A stretch of 64,000 bases of DNA from UBA2279 sp034399355 (GTDB lineage Bacteria; Actinomycetota; Coriobacteriia; Anaerosomatales; Anaerosomataceae): the NCBI GenBank assembly GCA_034399355.1, contig JAXMMT010000010.1:1-64000 (forward strand), read 5' to 3'. Every line of letters starts with the position of its first letter. The stretch's first letter is position 1. The notes under the pieces were generated by a model that was not told where the DNA came from, made no database searches, and saw nothing but the letters and a program-made list of their open reading frames with translations. A program made the translations under genes and the position numbers. Of the stretch, positions 35,048 to 44,387 are shown piece after piece.

Positions 35048-36964
35048 GTGGAGAGTCGGCCCGGCAAGAGCGCCCAGACACATGCCGAGGAAATCCTGCG
35101 TCTGCTCGCTAGCGCCGCCAATGCGGTACGCCTCTACCCTGAGTCTAGCCCTCTGCGTGAGACCGCGGTCGAACACTTCACCGAAGCGAGTGCGGCGCTC
35201 ACATCACAGGGCCCGCTGCGGTTCGGCATCGACCGCAACCGGTTCATCATCGAGGACACGCCTGTCGGTGAAGGATCTCCGCAAATAGCGGCACTGGCCG
35301 AGGCCTTGCATACACTGCAGGTGGGCCAGCTGATTATCGCGCCCGGTCTCACTGCTGACGAGGTGAAGGCGTTTCTGCAGATCCTCAGCATGGAGGCACG
35401 TGCCGTCCGTGCGTCTGGCGGTGCACGTGACGCGCTGGTGGGCGCCGGAATACGTAACCTGACGATCGTCGAAGTCAACCTGCGCGCATCCGCTGAGACT
35501 GGCATCATGGGCATCGACCTGACGGCCGCGCCCATCGATGAGATCGCCGCAAAGCTCCCGGAGCTCGCCCACAACTGGCTGACAACGCTTAAGGAAGGCT
35601 CGGGCACAGACGACCTGGCAGCTGCCATGGACCAGCCGGATGCGGTCGCACGAGACCTCGCCGCCGAGCGCATCTCTGAAGCAATGCTCCGCCTCGACGA
35701 GAGTACGCGGGTCAGCATCGTTACCGCGGCGATGCAGGCTGACCCTTCCGGGAAGCGCATGGACGGGATGCTGCAAGTCATCTCGAGAATGACGCCCTCA
35801 GCCCTGGCCAGACTACTCAAGCTTGTAGCGCCACGATTCGGACAGGAGCCGAGCGAACTCGCGGGTAAGATAGAGATTCCTCCGGAAGTCGCACAGGAAC
35901 TGCAGGTACTGCTCACGCCTCCGGCGCAGACCGACGAGCAGCGCGGCGTTCCGGCTGACCCCGGGATCGAGGAAATGGCGCAAGACATGGCCGAGGCGCA
36001 CGAGCAGGACTCGGAGCGCATCGAGCAGCTCGTCTCGGCAGCGAGAAAGACATCGCCCGCCGGACGAGCACTGACGACCACCGTCGACATCACGCGTATG
36101 CGGCCCAACGACGAGTCGTTTAAGGCTCTCGGCGAGGCGATTCCTCCCGCTATCCGCGCATCAGCGTTCCGCGAGATCGAGGAAGCAATCGCGCTGCTGC
36201 ACGACTTCGCTTCAGACAGCAAGCTAGCACCCGCGATTACGCAGATACGCTCCCGACTTGCTGATCCCGACGTACTCGCGGATGTGTGCCGTGTGCTCGT
36301 CGATAGCCCCGAGGAGGAGGGCGCCATCGCGATCGTCTTGGCGGCAGGTCACGTCGGCGCCGAGGTCCTCATGGCCACCTATGTCAACACGACCGAGGCG
36401 GGCCGTGTGGCACTGCAGCCAGTGGTGGTCCGCCTAAGTGAGAGCATCGGTCCAGTCGCAAGCCGCATCGTGCAGACCGGGGATCCCCAAGCGGCTGAGG
36501 CGGTCATCCGGCTGCTGCTCTCCCTGCAAGACAAACGTGTCCTGTCGACCGTGGCACAGGCCCTCGAACACTCTGACACCACGGTCCGTTCATTGGCGGT
36601 GACGGTGATCGCCGAATTGCCCGGGCCCGAGAGCACGCAGCTGCTCTCGAAGACGCTGTCCCACTGGGACCCGGAGACGCATCGACTAGCGGCCCGCGAG
36701 ATCGGTCGTCTCGGCATCCGCGACGCAGTCCCGGCGCTCCTGAAAACACTTGAAGGCATGGGAGCCTATGAAGGGAATCATGAGCTCAAGAAAGAAATCT
36801 TGAAGAGTCTGGAGATTCTGCGACCTGCGCAGGCCGTTCCAGTACTCAACCGCATGGCGAACCACCGATTCGTTATCGGCAAGCAGCGCCGCGAGTTGCG
36901 CTCTCTGGCTCGTCGTGTCCTCGCAAGCATACGCGCAGAGATGAACGTGACACCTGAGAGGTGA
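35048..36964 (+). CDS. Large helical protein with C-terminal HEAT-like repeats
   Basis: The 638-residue protein has an N-terminal module (about 10-160: NAVRLYPESSPLRETAVEHF, then a short beta segment FGIDRNRFIIED) and a long helical body. HEAT/PBS-like repeats occupy about 510-630 (RVLSTVAQALEHSDTTVRSL, QLLSKTLSHWDPETHRLAAR). The N-terminal module recurs in the next gene. The GTG at 35048 has GAGGGGG upstream; an ATG at 34997 lacks a ribosome site. It probably acts as a scaffold with its neighbour. Confidence 0.8.
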   Translation: MESRPGKSAQTHAEEILRLLASAANAVRLYPESSPLRETAVEHFTEASAALTSQGPLRFGIDRNRFIIEDTPVGEGSPQIAALAEALHTLQVGQLIIAPGLTADEVKAFLQILSMEARAVRASGGARDALVGAGIRNLTIVEVNLRASAETGIMGIDLTAAPIDEIAAKLPELAHNWLTTLKEGSGTDDLAAAMDQPDAVARDLAAERISEAMLRLDESTRVSIVTAAMQADPSGKRMDGMLQVISRMTPSALARLLKLVAPRFGQEPSELAGKIEIPPEVAQELQVLLTPPAQTDEQRGVPADPGIEEMAQDMAEAHEQDSERIEQLVSAARKTSPAGRALTTTVDITRMRPNDESFKALGEAIPPAIRASAFREIEEAIALLHDFASDSKLAPAITQIRSRLADPDVLADVCRVLVDSPEEEGAIAIVLAAGHVGAEVLMATYVNTTEAGRVALQPVVVRLSESIGPVASRIVQTGDPQAAEAVIRLLLSLQDKRVLSTVAQALEHSDTTVRSLAVTVIAELPGPESTQLLSKTLSHWDPETHRLAAREIGRLGIRDAVPALLKTLEGMGAYEGNHELKKEILKSLEILRPAQAVPVLNRMANHRFVIGKQRRELRSLARRVLASIRAEMNVTPER

Positions 36965-36970
36965 GGCCCC

Positions 36971-38449
36971 ATGACAGAGATCAACAGAGACGACGACGAG
37001 CGCCTTGAATCGCCGCTGGAGATTGCCGCAATAACGCAGCCTGCTACGCGCGAACCATCCGCGACCGCGAAACGACTTGAGGCTGCACGCGAACTCGCAC
37101 GCACACTCGCGGTGGCGCAGAACAACGCGTCGCTCTACCCGTCTACCCACCCACTCGTCGTTGCGTCGATGGACGAGCTGGTGGGCGCCGTGAGCACGAT
37201 CCTGGCACCGGGCTGCGAGGAAGTCATGCTCAACATCTACAAGGGCACACTGTTCATCGAGAATCACGTGTTGCCCGAAGAGAGCATCACCCACCGCAAG
37301 CTCATCGAGGACCTGCTCGCACGAGGAATCTCCGCTCTCACCATGAGCGAGTCCTTCGGTTCACAAGATGCGTCCGCCCTTGTGTCCCTACTCAATAAGA
37401 GCGAAATCCGCGATATCGATTCCGCCAGGGAGTATCTCGACCAGCACGGCTCTCACGGTGTGATTCTGGCCGAGACTACCGAACTCGACGCCGCGCAAGA
37501 GGCGAGAACACGCGAGCACAAGGCTCACGGCAAGGAGTCCTACGACTCCGGTGTGACACTCATGCGTGACGTCGAGACCCAGGTGAAACTCGGCAGAGTC
37601 TTCGAGGTCGAACCGCTGCAGCACCTGGTCAGCAACCTCCTCGACACACTCTTCAAAGACCCCGCGGCGGTTCTCGGCCTGACCGCGATCAGGAGTCACG
37701 ACCACTACACCCTCAACCACTCGATCAACGTCTGCATCCTCGCACTGTCACTTGGAATCGCGCTTGGCCTCGATGCCGACTCGCTGAAATCCCTCGGGCT
37801 CTCTGCACTTCTCTACGACCTCGGCAAGGTGCGCATCCCGGAGGACATCCTCAACAAAGAGGGCCCCCTCACCGCCGACGAATGGCAGATCGTGAAGAGC
37901 CATGCTGCCGAGGGTGCCGATCTGCTCAAGCGGATCCAACTCGTCGACCAGATGCCGATGATCGTTGCCTATGAACATCATCAGCGTCACGACTTGCAGG
38001 GCTACCCTGAGCTGGCCGAGCCGCATGAACAGCACCTGTTCAGCAAGATCGTCGCGCTGTGCGACGCATACGACGCAATGACGACGAGCCGCCCGTTCAG
38101 ACGCGAGATTCGGCCCGACAAGGCGCTCGCGGTACTCATGCAGGGCCGCAACAAGGCCTACGATCCCTCAATCACCAAAGCACTCATCGCGATGCTCGGC
38201 ATCTATCCCATGAGCGCCGTCGTGAAACTGACCGACGGGTCGGTCGCCGTCGTGTTCCGCGTGAACCACGACGACCTGCTCCGCCCGCGGGTAAAGACGA
38301 TCGTCGGCGCGAAGGGTCAGTGGTTGGCAGAGCCCGAGGTCGTCGATCTCAGACTCATCGATCCGGAGACCGGCGGGTACGCCGTTTCTATCGACGAATG
38401 CGTGCCTGCTGCCGAGTACGGCATCGAGGACGTTTGGCAGTACCTGTAG
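36971..38449 (+). CDS. HD-GYP-like protein with degenerate active site
   Basis: The 492-residue protein shares the N-terminal module of the preceding gene (NNASLYPSTHPLVVASMDEL). An HD-GYP-type domain follows at about 238-400. The first His region (SHDHYTLNHS) is intact, but the HD pair reads YD at 282-283 (LLYDLGKVRIP), and the loop is HHQRHDLQGYP rather than HHExxDGxGYP. HD-GYP enzymes degrade cyclic di-GMP; this one probably senses or binds. It is 6 bases after its partner. Confidence 0.85.
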   Translation: MTEINRDDDERLESPLEIAAITQPATREPSATAKRLEAARELARTLAVAQNNASLYPSTHPLVVASMDELVGAVSTILAPGCEEVMLNIYKGTLFIENHVLPEESITHRKLIEDLLARGISALTMSESFGSQDASALVSLLNKSEIRDIDSAREYLDQHGSHGVILAETTELDAAQEARTREHKAHGKESYDSGVTLMRDVETQVKLGRVFEVEPLQHLVSNLLDTLFKDPAAVLGLTAIRSHDHYTLNHSINVCILALSLGIALGLDADSLKSLGLSALLYDLGKVRIPEDILNKEGPLTADEWQIVKSHAAEGADLLKRIQLVDQMPMIVAYEHHQRHDLQGYPELAEPHEQHLFSKIVALCDAYDAMTTSRPFRREIRPDKALAVLMQGRNKAYDPSITKALIAMLGIYPMSAVVKLTDGSVAVVFRVNHDDLLRPRVKTIVGAKGQWLAEPEVVDLRLIDPETGGYAVSIDECVPAAEYGIEDVWQYL

Positions 38450-38490
38450 CGTAGCGGCAGACCGACGAGCGGTGCCGAGAGAAGCGCAGA

Positions 38491-38515
38491 AGGCGGGCCC
38501 GGAAAGGGCCCGCCT
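38491..38515. terminator. Hairpin terminator between convergent genes
   Basis: AGGCGGGCCC and GGGCCCGCCT form a perfect 10-bp stem with loop GGAAA. It lies between the convergent HD-GYP-like and lipoprotein genes and could stop both transcripts. Neither side has a long T-run, so strength is uncertain. Confidence 0.65.
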
Positions 38516-38540
38516 TCGTCATTTCCAAGCGCACGGCTCG

Positions 38541-38843
38541 CTACAGGCCGTCCTCGATCTCAGCGAAGTCGCTGTCGTCGGGTAGTGCCGTGTTGTCGAG
38601 CTCTTGTTGGATCGCCTCGAGTTCCTTCTCGATGGCGTCAACATCAAGAGGGCCATCGTCTGAGTCAGTCGGCACGCTACTGTCTGTCGTGGTCTCTGGG
38701 GCCGAGGGCGATGAATCCAAAGGAGTGACCGCCTCGGGGACGGCCACTCCGGTATCAACCTCATCGACATCACGCTGGCGGCACGCACTCAGGCTCATCG
38801 CGATAAGAACGAGCAGCAAGAGTACGCAGAGGGTTCGTTTCAC
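38541..38843 (-). CDS. Small acidic lipoprotein
   Basis: The 100-residue protein has a lipoprotein signal (LVLIAMSLSAC, lipobox SLSAC). A low-complexity Ser/Thr/Pro/Asp linker follows, with a short helix (AIEKELEAIQQELDNT). I see no known domain. It lies next to another secreted helical protein transcribed the same way. Confidence 0.7.
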   Translation of the reverse strand: MKRTLCVLLLLVLIAMSLSACRQRDVDEVDTGVAVPEAVTPLDSSPSAPETTTDSSVPTDSDDGPLDVDAIEKELEAIQQELDNTALPDDSDFAEIEDGL

Positions 38844-38854
38844 TCAGGTCCTTC

Positions 38855-39379
38855 TCACTCGGATGTCTCAGCCCGAAGATCCTTCACGACCTGGAACAGC
38901 GCGCGCGTCGCAGTCTGGAGTTCGTTGCGCGACCGCTGCAGCATCTGCACCGAAGCGCGGGCCTGCACGCGAGCCCGGCTGAAGACGCCACGCTTGTCCC
39001 CGGCGTCCGGAATGTCTCCGAACATACCCGCAGCAAGCTGCTCCTGCACGCGGGCCTGCTCCATCGTCTCGACCGACAGCCGCAGCTGCTCGCGAACCTC
39101 GGCGCAGTCGCCGCCGGCCGCTTCGACCTTCACGCAAAGAGCCAGTAGCCGCTCCTGGTGACGCTCGAGCATCGCGGCATAGTTCTCGAAGCGATTCGCG
39201 CGGTTGCGCAGCGCGTTGATAACCCGCTGCTCGAGCTGCTGCACTTGGGCATCGGCGACTGCCGCTGCGCGGGTACTGTTGCCAGCCGGCGCAGCGAGTG
39301 CGACCGTCGGTGCGAGCATCGCGATAGCGAGCACACCAACGAAGAGCCCACGTACAAGCCTGTTGGCTGTGATCCTCAT
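38855..39379 (-). CDS. Secreted helical protein
   Basis: The 174-residue protein has a signal peptide (LVRGLFVGVLAIAMLAPTVA, cut near ALA-AP). A helical mature region rich in Gln, Arg and Ala follows (VQQLEQRVINALRNRANRFE), with two Cys near AGGDCAE and LLALCVK that may form a disulfide. No family is recognised. The ATG at 39377-39379 has GAGGTGG upstream. It is cotranscribed with the downstream lipoprotein. Confidence 0.7.
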   Translation of the reverse strand: MRITANRLVRGLFVGVLAIAMLAPTVALAAPAGNSTRAAAVADAQVQQLEQRVINALRNRANRFENYAAMLERHQERLLALCVKVEAAGGDCAEVREQLRLSVETMEQARVQEQLAAGMFGDIPDAGDKRGVFSRARVQARASVQMLQRSRNELQTATRALFQVVKDLRAETSE

Positions 39380-39505
39380 TCGTACCACCTCATCCTCATG
39401 ATAGCGTGTCACGCACGCCTACGAACATCTCATGGGTATATTGTCGGCCCCCGAAGTTGCCTCCGTGTTCAGACAAGGTTGAGTTGACGTTGAGTCCCAA
39501 CAAGC

Positions 39506-40921
39506 TCAGCTATACGCGGGAAGCGACACGATGAAGCGGGCCCCTCCCTGCGGAGTGTCTTGCACCGTGATCGTGCCGTCCATCAGCTCTGCCAACCGGG
39601 TGCAGATGGAGAGACCGAGGCCGGAACCGCCGGTCTCGGCAGACCGCGAAGGATCGAGGCGCACGAAACGCTCGAAGATGCGCTCGCGCTGCTCGATAGG
39701 AACTCCGGGTCCCGAATCATCGACGAACAACAGCCAGCGGTCGCCCTCGCACGAGGACGAGATGCAAATCTTTCCGCCAGTGGGCGTGTAGGAGATGGCG
39801 TTGGTCACGAGCGCACTTGCGATCTGCAGGACGCGGGACTCGTCGGCGAACGGGACCTTCCCGTCGCAAGACAGCGTGTCGACCTGGAGATCGATCGTGC
39901 GCGCCTTGGCGACCGCCTCATGGCGGCTTCTGAGCGCTTCGCTCAGGGCCACCGTGTCGACGGCGACCTCGTCGAGCTCCATCCGGCCGGAGTCGATGTC
40001 GGCCAATGCGAGCAGAGTTTGCGTGAGCTCGGCCAGACGAGCGGCCTCATCGCAGATGCCCGTCAGAAAACGGTGACGCACGTCCGGCTCGGTCGCGGTC
40101 CCGTCGAGCATCGCGCCAGCAAATCCGCCGATGGTCGTGATGGGCGTGCGTAGTTCATGGGAGACGTTGCCGACGAACTCTCTCTGCGCGCGGTACGCGT
40201 CGGCTACCCGCGCCGACATCCGGTTGAACGAATGCGCGAGCGACGCGACCTCGTCGTCACCTTCGACTTCGACCTGGCGGCCCCACTCTCCATGCGCAAT
40301 GTCTTCGGCAGCGTTTTCGAGACGCAGGACCCGACCTGTGAGGCGCCGCGCAACAAGCCCACCGGTCAACCACGCCACAGCCGTCGCGATGAGCGCGGAG
40401 ACGCCGAGCAGCACGAGCACACCCTGCTGCGCGTCGCCAATCTCGCGGACAAGCTGCAGAGCGACGAGGTAGCCATCCGGCTCTCCCTCGACAGGTGCTG
40501 CCAAGATCACCGCACGCCCGTTGCGCAGCGTGGTGACGGTGCTGCGGACACCACGCTCATCGGGCTCGCCGAGAACGCTGAGGTCGTAGCGGTCCGCGGC
40601 ATCTTCACCCGATGACAGCAGTACCACCCCGTCGTCGTCCGTCACGACAAGCCGTGCACCGATCAGACCCGCCTGTACCCGGAAGAGCTGCAGGCGCAGC
40701 TCCGTAGTCGCTCCGGAGCCGTCGCCGACCAGCGGCCCACCCGCCGACAGGCCGGTGGCAAGCGCAGCGACCTGGCGGCTGAGTTCGGCTGTGCGGTAGC
40801 TGACGGTGTATCGGAGCCACGCCGCATAGAAGACCACGAAGACGACGACGACCGAGACACCCGCAACGGCGAGCATGCCGAAACGTGTGCGTCTGACAAG
40901 CGAGGACGAGTGCTTCAACAT
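39506..40921 (-). CDS. Membrane sensor histidine kinase
   Basis: The 471-residue kinase has membrane helices at about 16-36 and 166-189 flanking an external sensor domain. A HAMP linker (about 190-240), HisKA with H255 in NVSHELRTP, and HATPase_c motifs (DDSGPGVP, GGSGLGLSICTRL) follow. It is encoded directly after its response regulator, with ATGA overlap. The signal sensed cannot be told from the sequence. Confidence 0.95.
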   Translation of the reverse strand: MLKHSSSLVRRTRFGMLAVAGVSVVVVFVVFYAAWLRYTVSYRTAELSRQVAALATGLSAGGPLVGDGSGATTELRLQLFRVQAGLIGARLVVTDDDGVVLLSSGEDAADRYDLSVLGEPDERGVRSTVTTLRNGRAVILAAPVEGEPDGYLVALQLVREIGDAQQGVLVLLGVSALIATAVAWLTGGLVARRLTGRVLRLENAAEDIAHGEWGRQVEVEGDDEVASLAHSFNRMSARVADAYRAQREFVGNVSHELRTPITTIGGFAGAMLDGTATEPDVRHRFLTGICDEAARLAELTQTLLALADIDSGRMELDEVAVDTVALSEALRSRHEAVAKARTIDLQVDTLSCDGKVPFADESRVLQIASALVTNAISYTPTGGKICISSSCEGDRWLLFVDDSGPGVPIEQRERIFERFVRLDPSRSAETGGSGLGLSICTRLAELMDGTITVQDTPQGGARFIVSLPAYS

Positions 40922-41607
40922 CAGCCGCCGTCCTTGCGGACACGGTATCCAACGCCTCTGACCGTCTCTATGAAGCGTGGGGAACTCGCGTCATCGCCCA
41001 GCTTCTCTCGCAGGTGCCGGATGTGTACGTCGACACCACGCAGATCGACGAAGTCCGAGAACCCCCATACTGCTTCAAGCAGGCGCTCCCTCGAGAAGAC
41101 CACCCCGGGATCACGCAACATGGTGGCCAGAAGATCGAACTCCTTGGCGGTGAGAACTACCCCTCGCCCGTCGACCTTCACTTCACGCTGCGACGTGTCG
41201 AGCCACAACGCGCCGAGCACATGTACGTCCTCGGCGCCCTGCCCGCGAGCCGTGCGACGGATGACCGCCCTGACGCGTGCCACAAGCTCGGGCGGGCTGA
41301 AGGGCTTGGTGACGTAGTCATCGGCTCCGGCCTCGAGGAATGCTATCTTCTCCAACTCATCAGCACGAGCCGTAAGCATGATGATGGGCACTGCGGAGCG
41401 TTTCCGGATTGAACGACAGACCTCTGCGCCATCGATACCCGGGAGCATGATATCGAGGATGATGACGTCGTATGTCTCGGCCAGTGCTACTTCGAGCGCG
41501 CTGGGGCCGTCAGCGGCCTGCTCCACTTCGAAACCGGCGGCCGTCAGATACACCGACACGAGGTCGCGTATCTTCGCTTCATCATCTACGACGAGTGCCC
41601 TGGGCAT
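40921..41607 (-). CDS. OmpR-family response regulator
   Basis: The 228-residue protein has a receiver domain (acidic DDE at 8-10, phosphoacceptor D52 in ILDIMLPG, Lys in VTKPFSPPEL). The winged-helix DNA-binding domain is at about 130-225 (LTAKEFDLLATML, VDVHIRHLREKLGD). It overlaps the histidine kinase start by ATGA, so the pair is coupled. The ATG at 41605-41607 has AAGGAC upstream. Confidence 0.96.
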   Translation of the reverse strand: MPRALVVDDEAKIRDLVSVYLTAAGFEVEQAADGPSALEVALAETYDVIILDIMLPGIDGAEVCRSIRKRSAVPIIMLTARADELEKIAFLEAGADDYVTKPFSPPELVARVRAVIRRTARGQGAEDVHVLGALWLDTSQREVKVDGRGVVLTAKEFDLLATMLRDPGVVFSRERLLEAVWGFSDFVDLRGVDVHIRHLREKLGDDASSPRFIETVRGVGYRVRKDGG

Positions 41608-41722
41608 GCGCCGTCCTTTCGTCTCGCGTACGTCACAAGTGTACACGCGAGTCGCGGCTCACGCGGCTGTACTAAACTCCGTAGTCACCTCCTTAATCGG
41701 ACCAGACATCGAAAACAACTCC

Positions 41723-41757
41723 AAACAGAAGAAAGCCCCTCGACGGAAGTCGAAAGG
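41723..41757 (-). terminator. Rho-independent terminator of the PAS kinase gene
   Basis: On the minus strand a 9-bp stem (CCTTTCGAC with GTCGAGGGG, including G-U pairs) and loop TTCC is followed by CTTTCTTCTGTTT. It lies 56 bases past the kinase stop. The 205-base gap around it holds no gene. Confidence 0.7.
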
Positions 41758-41812
41758 TTTGGACTACATTGTGGACGAGCGTTCCGGAATCTCGCCGCCT
41801 CGCTTCGCTCGG

Positions 41813-43303
41813 CTAGTCGGTTGACTCAAGGCGCACCGGGATGTCGAGCGTGAAGACCGATCCCTCGCCGAGCGTACTCTCGACCGTGAGACTCCCGCCA
41901 AGGCGGGCTGCAAGACGGCTGGAGATTGCCAGTCCGAGGCCGGTTCCTTTCGGTTGCCCCTCGGCAGCGAAATGGCCCGCCTGCCTGAACGGGTCGAATA
42001 TGGCCTCTAAGTCCTCCTTGGGGATTCCCGGACCCGTGTCCCAGACACGGAAGATGGCCCTGTCGGTCGCGGTGATAGATACGTCAAGGCCCACACTTCC
42101 GGACTCGGTGAACTTGACGGCGTTCCCTACCAGGTTGATGAGTATCTGCTCAACCGCACGCAGATTCGTGTGAAGCATCGCGTCCGGGTCCGCGATCTCG
42201 ACCTTAGTCTCAAGTCCCGCTTTCTCGGCCGCAAGCCGTAGCGGCCCGATTGAGACGGAGACCACCTCGTCCATTGAAAAGTCGCTGAACTTCAGCTTGA
42301 TATCTCCGACCTCAATCTTGGACAGGTCGAGGATATCGTTGACGAGAGCAAGCAGATGTTGACCTGAGTCGTGCACCATACCCAACTGTTTGCGCTGCTC
42401 TTCGTTGATCTCCCCGGTGAGGCCATCGAGGATGATGCCCGTGAAACCGAGGATAGAGTTCAGCGGTGTGCGGAATTCGTGACTCATGGACGTGAAGAAC
42501 TCGCTCTTGGCGCGAGTTGCCTCGTCGAGCTGTTCGATTGCCTCCAGGAGTTCCTCATTCATGGCTGTCAACTCCTCGGTCCGCTCCCGCACTCGTCCTT
42601 CAAGCTCGGCGTTCAGACGTATGATCCCATCCTCGGCCTGTTTGCGCTGGGTGATGTCCTGGCCTTGGGCGATGGTGGCGATCGGTGTTGTACCGTCCTC
42701 GTCATAGATGGTCGCCGAGTTCCACAACACGGTACGCACGGTTCCATCGGTACGTAGTATCGGGATCTCGACGGCCTCCCAGTGCTCGCCACCGCTCGCA
42801 CTGGTGACATAGCCGAGCGCTTCTTCGGTGCGGTCCTCCGGGAACAGAATGTCGGGCTTCTTTCCCACGACCTCCTCGGCGCTCCGACCCGTCAGCTCTT
42901 CGAAGGCCCGGTTGAATCGCGTGATCCTCAGATCGGGACCCCAAACGATGATGGGCGCGTTGGCGCAGCTGAACAGATTCTCGAGGTAGTCGGTCATCTC
43001 GCGCAGCTCGGCTTCCGCCTGTTTGCGCTCGGTAAAGATCGGGCGAATCAAAATGACACCCAGCAACATGAACAGGGATAGCACAAGACCGATTTGTTCC
43101 TGTAGGGGGTCCATAACCGCAACAGTGTTACCGACGATCAAGATATACAGAGAGATAGCTCGCCTCATGAACATCAAGAGCAGGGCCAGGGCTATCAGGC
43201 TCCATGCTAGCCACTTCTTTGTGAGACGTATGAGCGTGAGTGCCAGAACCGCTGCGGCAAGCTGAACGGCCATTGACAGCGCTACAACGAACACCAGCCT
43301 CAT
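41813..43303 (-). CDS. PAS-domain membrane histidine kinase
   Basis: The 496-residue kinase has three or so N-terminal membrane helices (about 3-25, 32-62, 70-88), a PAS domain (about 108-220), a coiled coil, HisKA with H275 in SMSHEFRTP, and HATPase_c (DTGPGIP, GTGLGLAISSRLA). It lacks an adjacent response regulator. The ATG at 43301-43303 is the sensible start because the open frame further left reads through tRNA-Phe. PAS may bind flavin or haem, but no diagnostic Cys motif is seen. Confidence 0.92.
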   Translation of the reverse strand: MRLVFVVALSMAVQLAAAVLALTLIRLTKKWLAWSLIALALLLMFMRRAISLYILIVGNTVAVMDPLQEQIGLVLSLFMLLGVILIRPIFTERKQAEAELREMTDYLENLFSCANAPIIVWGPDLRITRFNRAFEELTGRSAEEVVGKKPDILFPEDRTEEALGYVTSASGGEHWEAVEIPILRTDGTVRTVLWNSATIYDEDGTTPIATIAQGQDITQRKQAEDGIIRLNAELEGRVRERTEELTAMNEELLEAIEQLDEATRAKSEFFTSMSHEFRTPLNSILGFTGIILDGLTGEINEEQRKQLGMVHDSGQHLLALVNDILDLSKIEVGDIKLKFSDFSMDEVVSVSIGPLRLAAEKAGLETKVEIADPDAMLHTNLRAVEQILINLVGNAVKFTESGSVGLDVSITATDRAIFRVWDTGPGIPKEDLEAIFDPFRQAGHFAAEGQPKGTGLGLAISSRLAARLGGSLTVESTLGEGSVFTLDIPVRLESTD

Positions 43304-43394
43304 GAACCCCCCCCCACCCACCGAACGCGTGTGTTTGGACCGCGCTCCTGAATCCCGCGACCTCTCGACTCCAGAGAGGTATGTACCCACCATA

Positions 43395-43424
43395 CAGCAC
43401 AAGAAGCCGCCCCACCGGGACGGC
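43395..43424 (-). terminator. Terminator after tRNA-Phe
   Basis: On the minus strand GCCGTCCC and GGGGCGGC form an 8-bp stem (one G-U) with a 3-base loop. TTCTTGTGCTG follows. It lies 17 bases downstream of the tRNA 3' end. Confidence 0.6.
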
Positions 43425-43440
43425 CCCTCATCAGATTCTG

Positions 43441-43516
43441 TGGTGGCCAGAGACGGACTTGAACCGCCGACACGGGGATTTTCAGTCCCCTGCTCTACCA
43501 TCTGAGCTACCTGGCC
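43441..43516 (-). tRNA. tRNA-Phe (GAA)
   Basis: A 76-base cloverleaf with encoded CCA. The acceptor GGCCAGG pairs with TCTGGCC, the anticodon loop CTGAAAA gives GAA, and the T arm has GGTTCAAGTCC. It separates the PAS kinase from the heliorhodopsin. Confidence 0.97.
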
Positions 43517-43622
43517 GTTGTGGTGCTGAAACATGGTACCGACGGCGGGGTGGTGCGGTCAAGCTGCGCCTCATGTCGGGTAAACACCTTTTGACACGCG
43601 TTCGAGCACAAAGGAGCAGCTC

Positions 43623-44384
43623 ATGCCCGACAGTGAGAAGCGCTTTAAACGACTGCGTATCTACAATCTTGTGATGGGCCTGTTCCATGCGGGACAGGGC
43701 ATCGCAATCATCGCGCTCAGCAACGACTTCGCGTTGCCGGTGACCGCGACCTTTATGGAGGGCCCTCCCGGTAGCCCGCTGACCGCCCCCGAGGTGCTCT
43801 TCGAGATACCCCTCGGGCTCGCTGTTGCGGCGTTCGTGTTCCTCTCGGCAATCGCGCACTTCATCATCGCGACACCGGGCGTCTTCGAGTGGTACAAGGC
43901 GAACCTGCTTAAGAACCGCAACTACGCGCGCTGGATCGAGTACTCGCTGAGCTCATCGCTCATGGTCGTGCTGATCGCACTGCTGCCAGGCATCTTCGAT
44001 ATCGCCGCCCTCATCGCCATCTTCGGCGTGAACGCCATGATGATCCTGTTCGGCCTGCTGACCGAGAAGTACGAAGAGCCCGGGAATCCGAACTGGCTGT
44101 CGTTCATCTTCGGGTGCATCGCCGGTGCCGTGCCCTGGATCGCCATCGGCATCTACATCTGGTCACCGACGACTTCGGCCAACCCGCCAGCATTCGTGTA
44201 CTGGATCTTCGTGACGATGTTCCTGTTCTTCAACAGCTTCGCGATCAACATGGTGCTCCAGTACAAGAAGATCGGGCCGTGGCGCGACTACCTGTTCGGC
44301 GAGGCGGCGTACGTGCTGCTCAGTCTCACGGCGAAATCGTTGCTGGCATGGCTCGTCTTCGCGAACACCCTCATCCCCACGTAG
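43623..44384 (+). CDS. Heliorhodopsin
   Basis: The 253-residue protein has seven membrane helices and strong family signatures: ALSNDFALPVTATF with GPPGSPLTAP after helix A, RWIEYSLSSSLMVVLIAL in helix C, IFGVNAMMILFG, and LSLTAKSLLAW in helix G. K238 is the expected retinal Schiff-base lysine and E106 the counterion; H22 and H79 match conserved inner histidines. Heliorhodopsins sit inverted in the membrane and are light sensors with slow photocycles (established). No retinal synthesis gene lies in the window. GGAGCAG precedes the ATG. Confidence 0.97.
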   Translation: MPDSEKRFKRLRIYNLVMGLFHAGQGIAIIALSNDFALPVTATFMEGPPGSPLTAPEVLFEIPLGLAVAAFVFLSAIAHFIIATPGVFEWYKANLLKNRNYARWIEYSLSSSLMVVLIALLPGIFDIAALIAIFGVNAMMILFGLLTEKYEEPGNPNWLSFIFGCIAGAVPWIAIGIYIWSPTTSANPPAFVYWIFVTMFLFFNSFAINMVLQYKKIGPWRDYLFGEAAYVLLSLTAKSLLAWLVFANTLIPT

Positions 44385-44387
44385 GGC

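Noticed and set aside
35134..36327. 397-residue open frame on the minus strand
   Set aside because: Antisense to the HEAT-repeat gene and low in complexity.
43304..43534. N-terminal extension of the PAS kinase frame
   Set aside because: It translates tRNA-Phe and its terminator.
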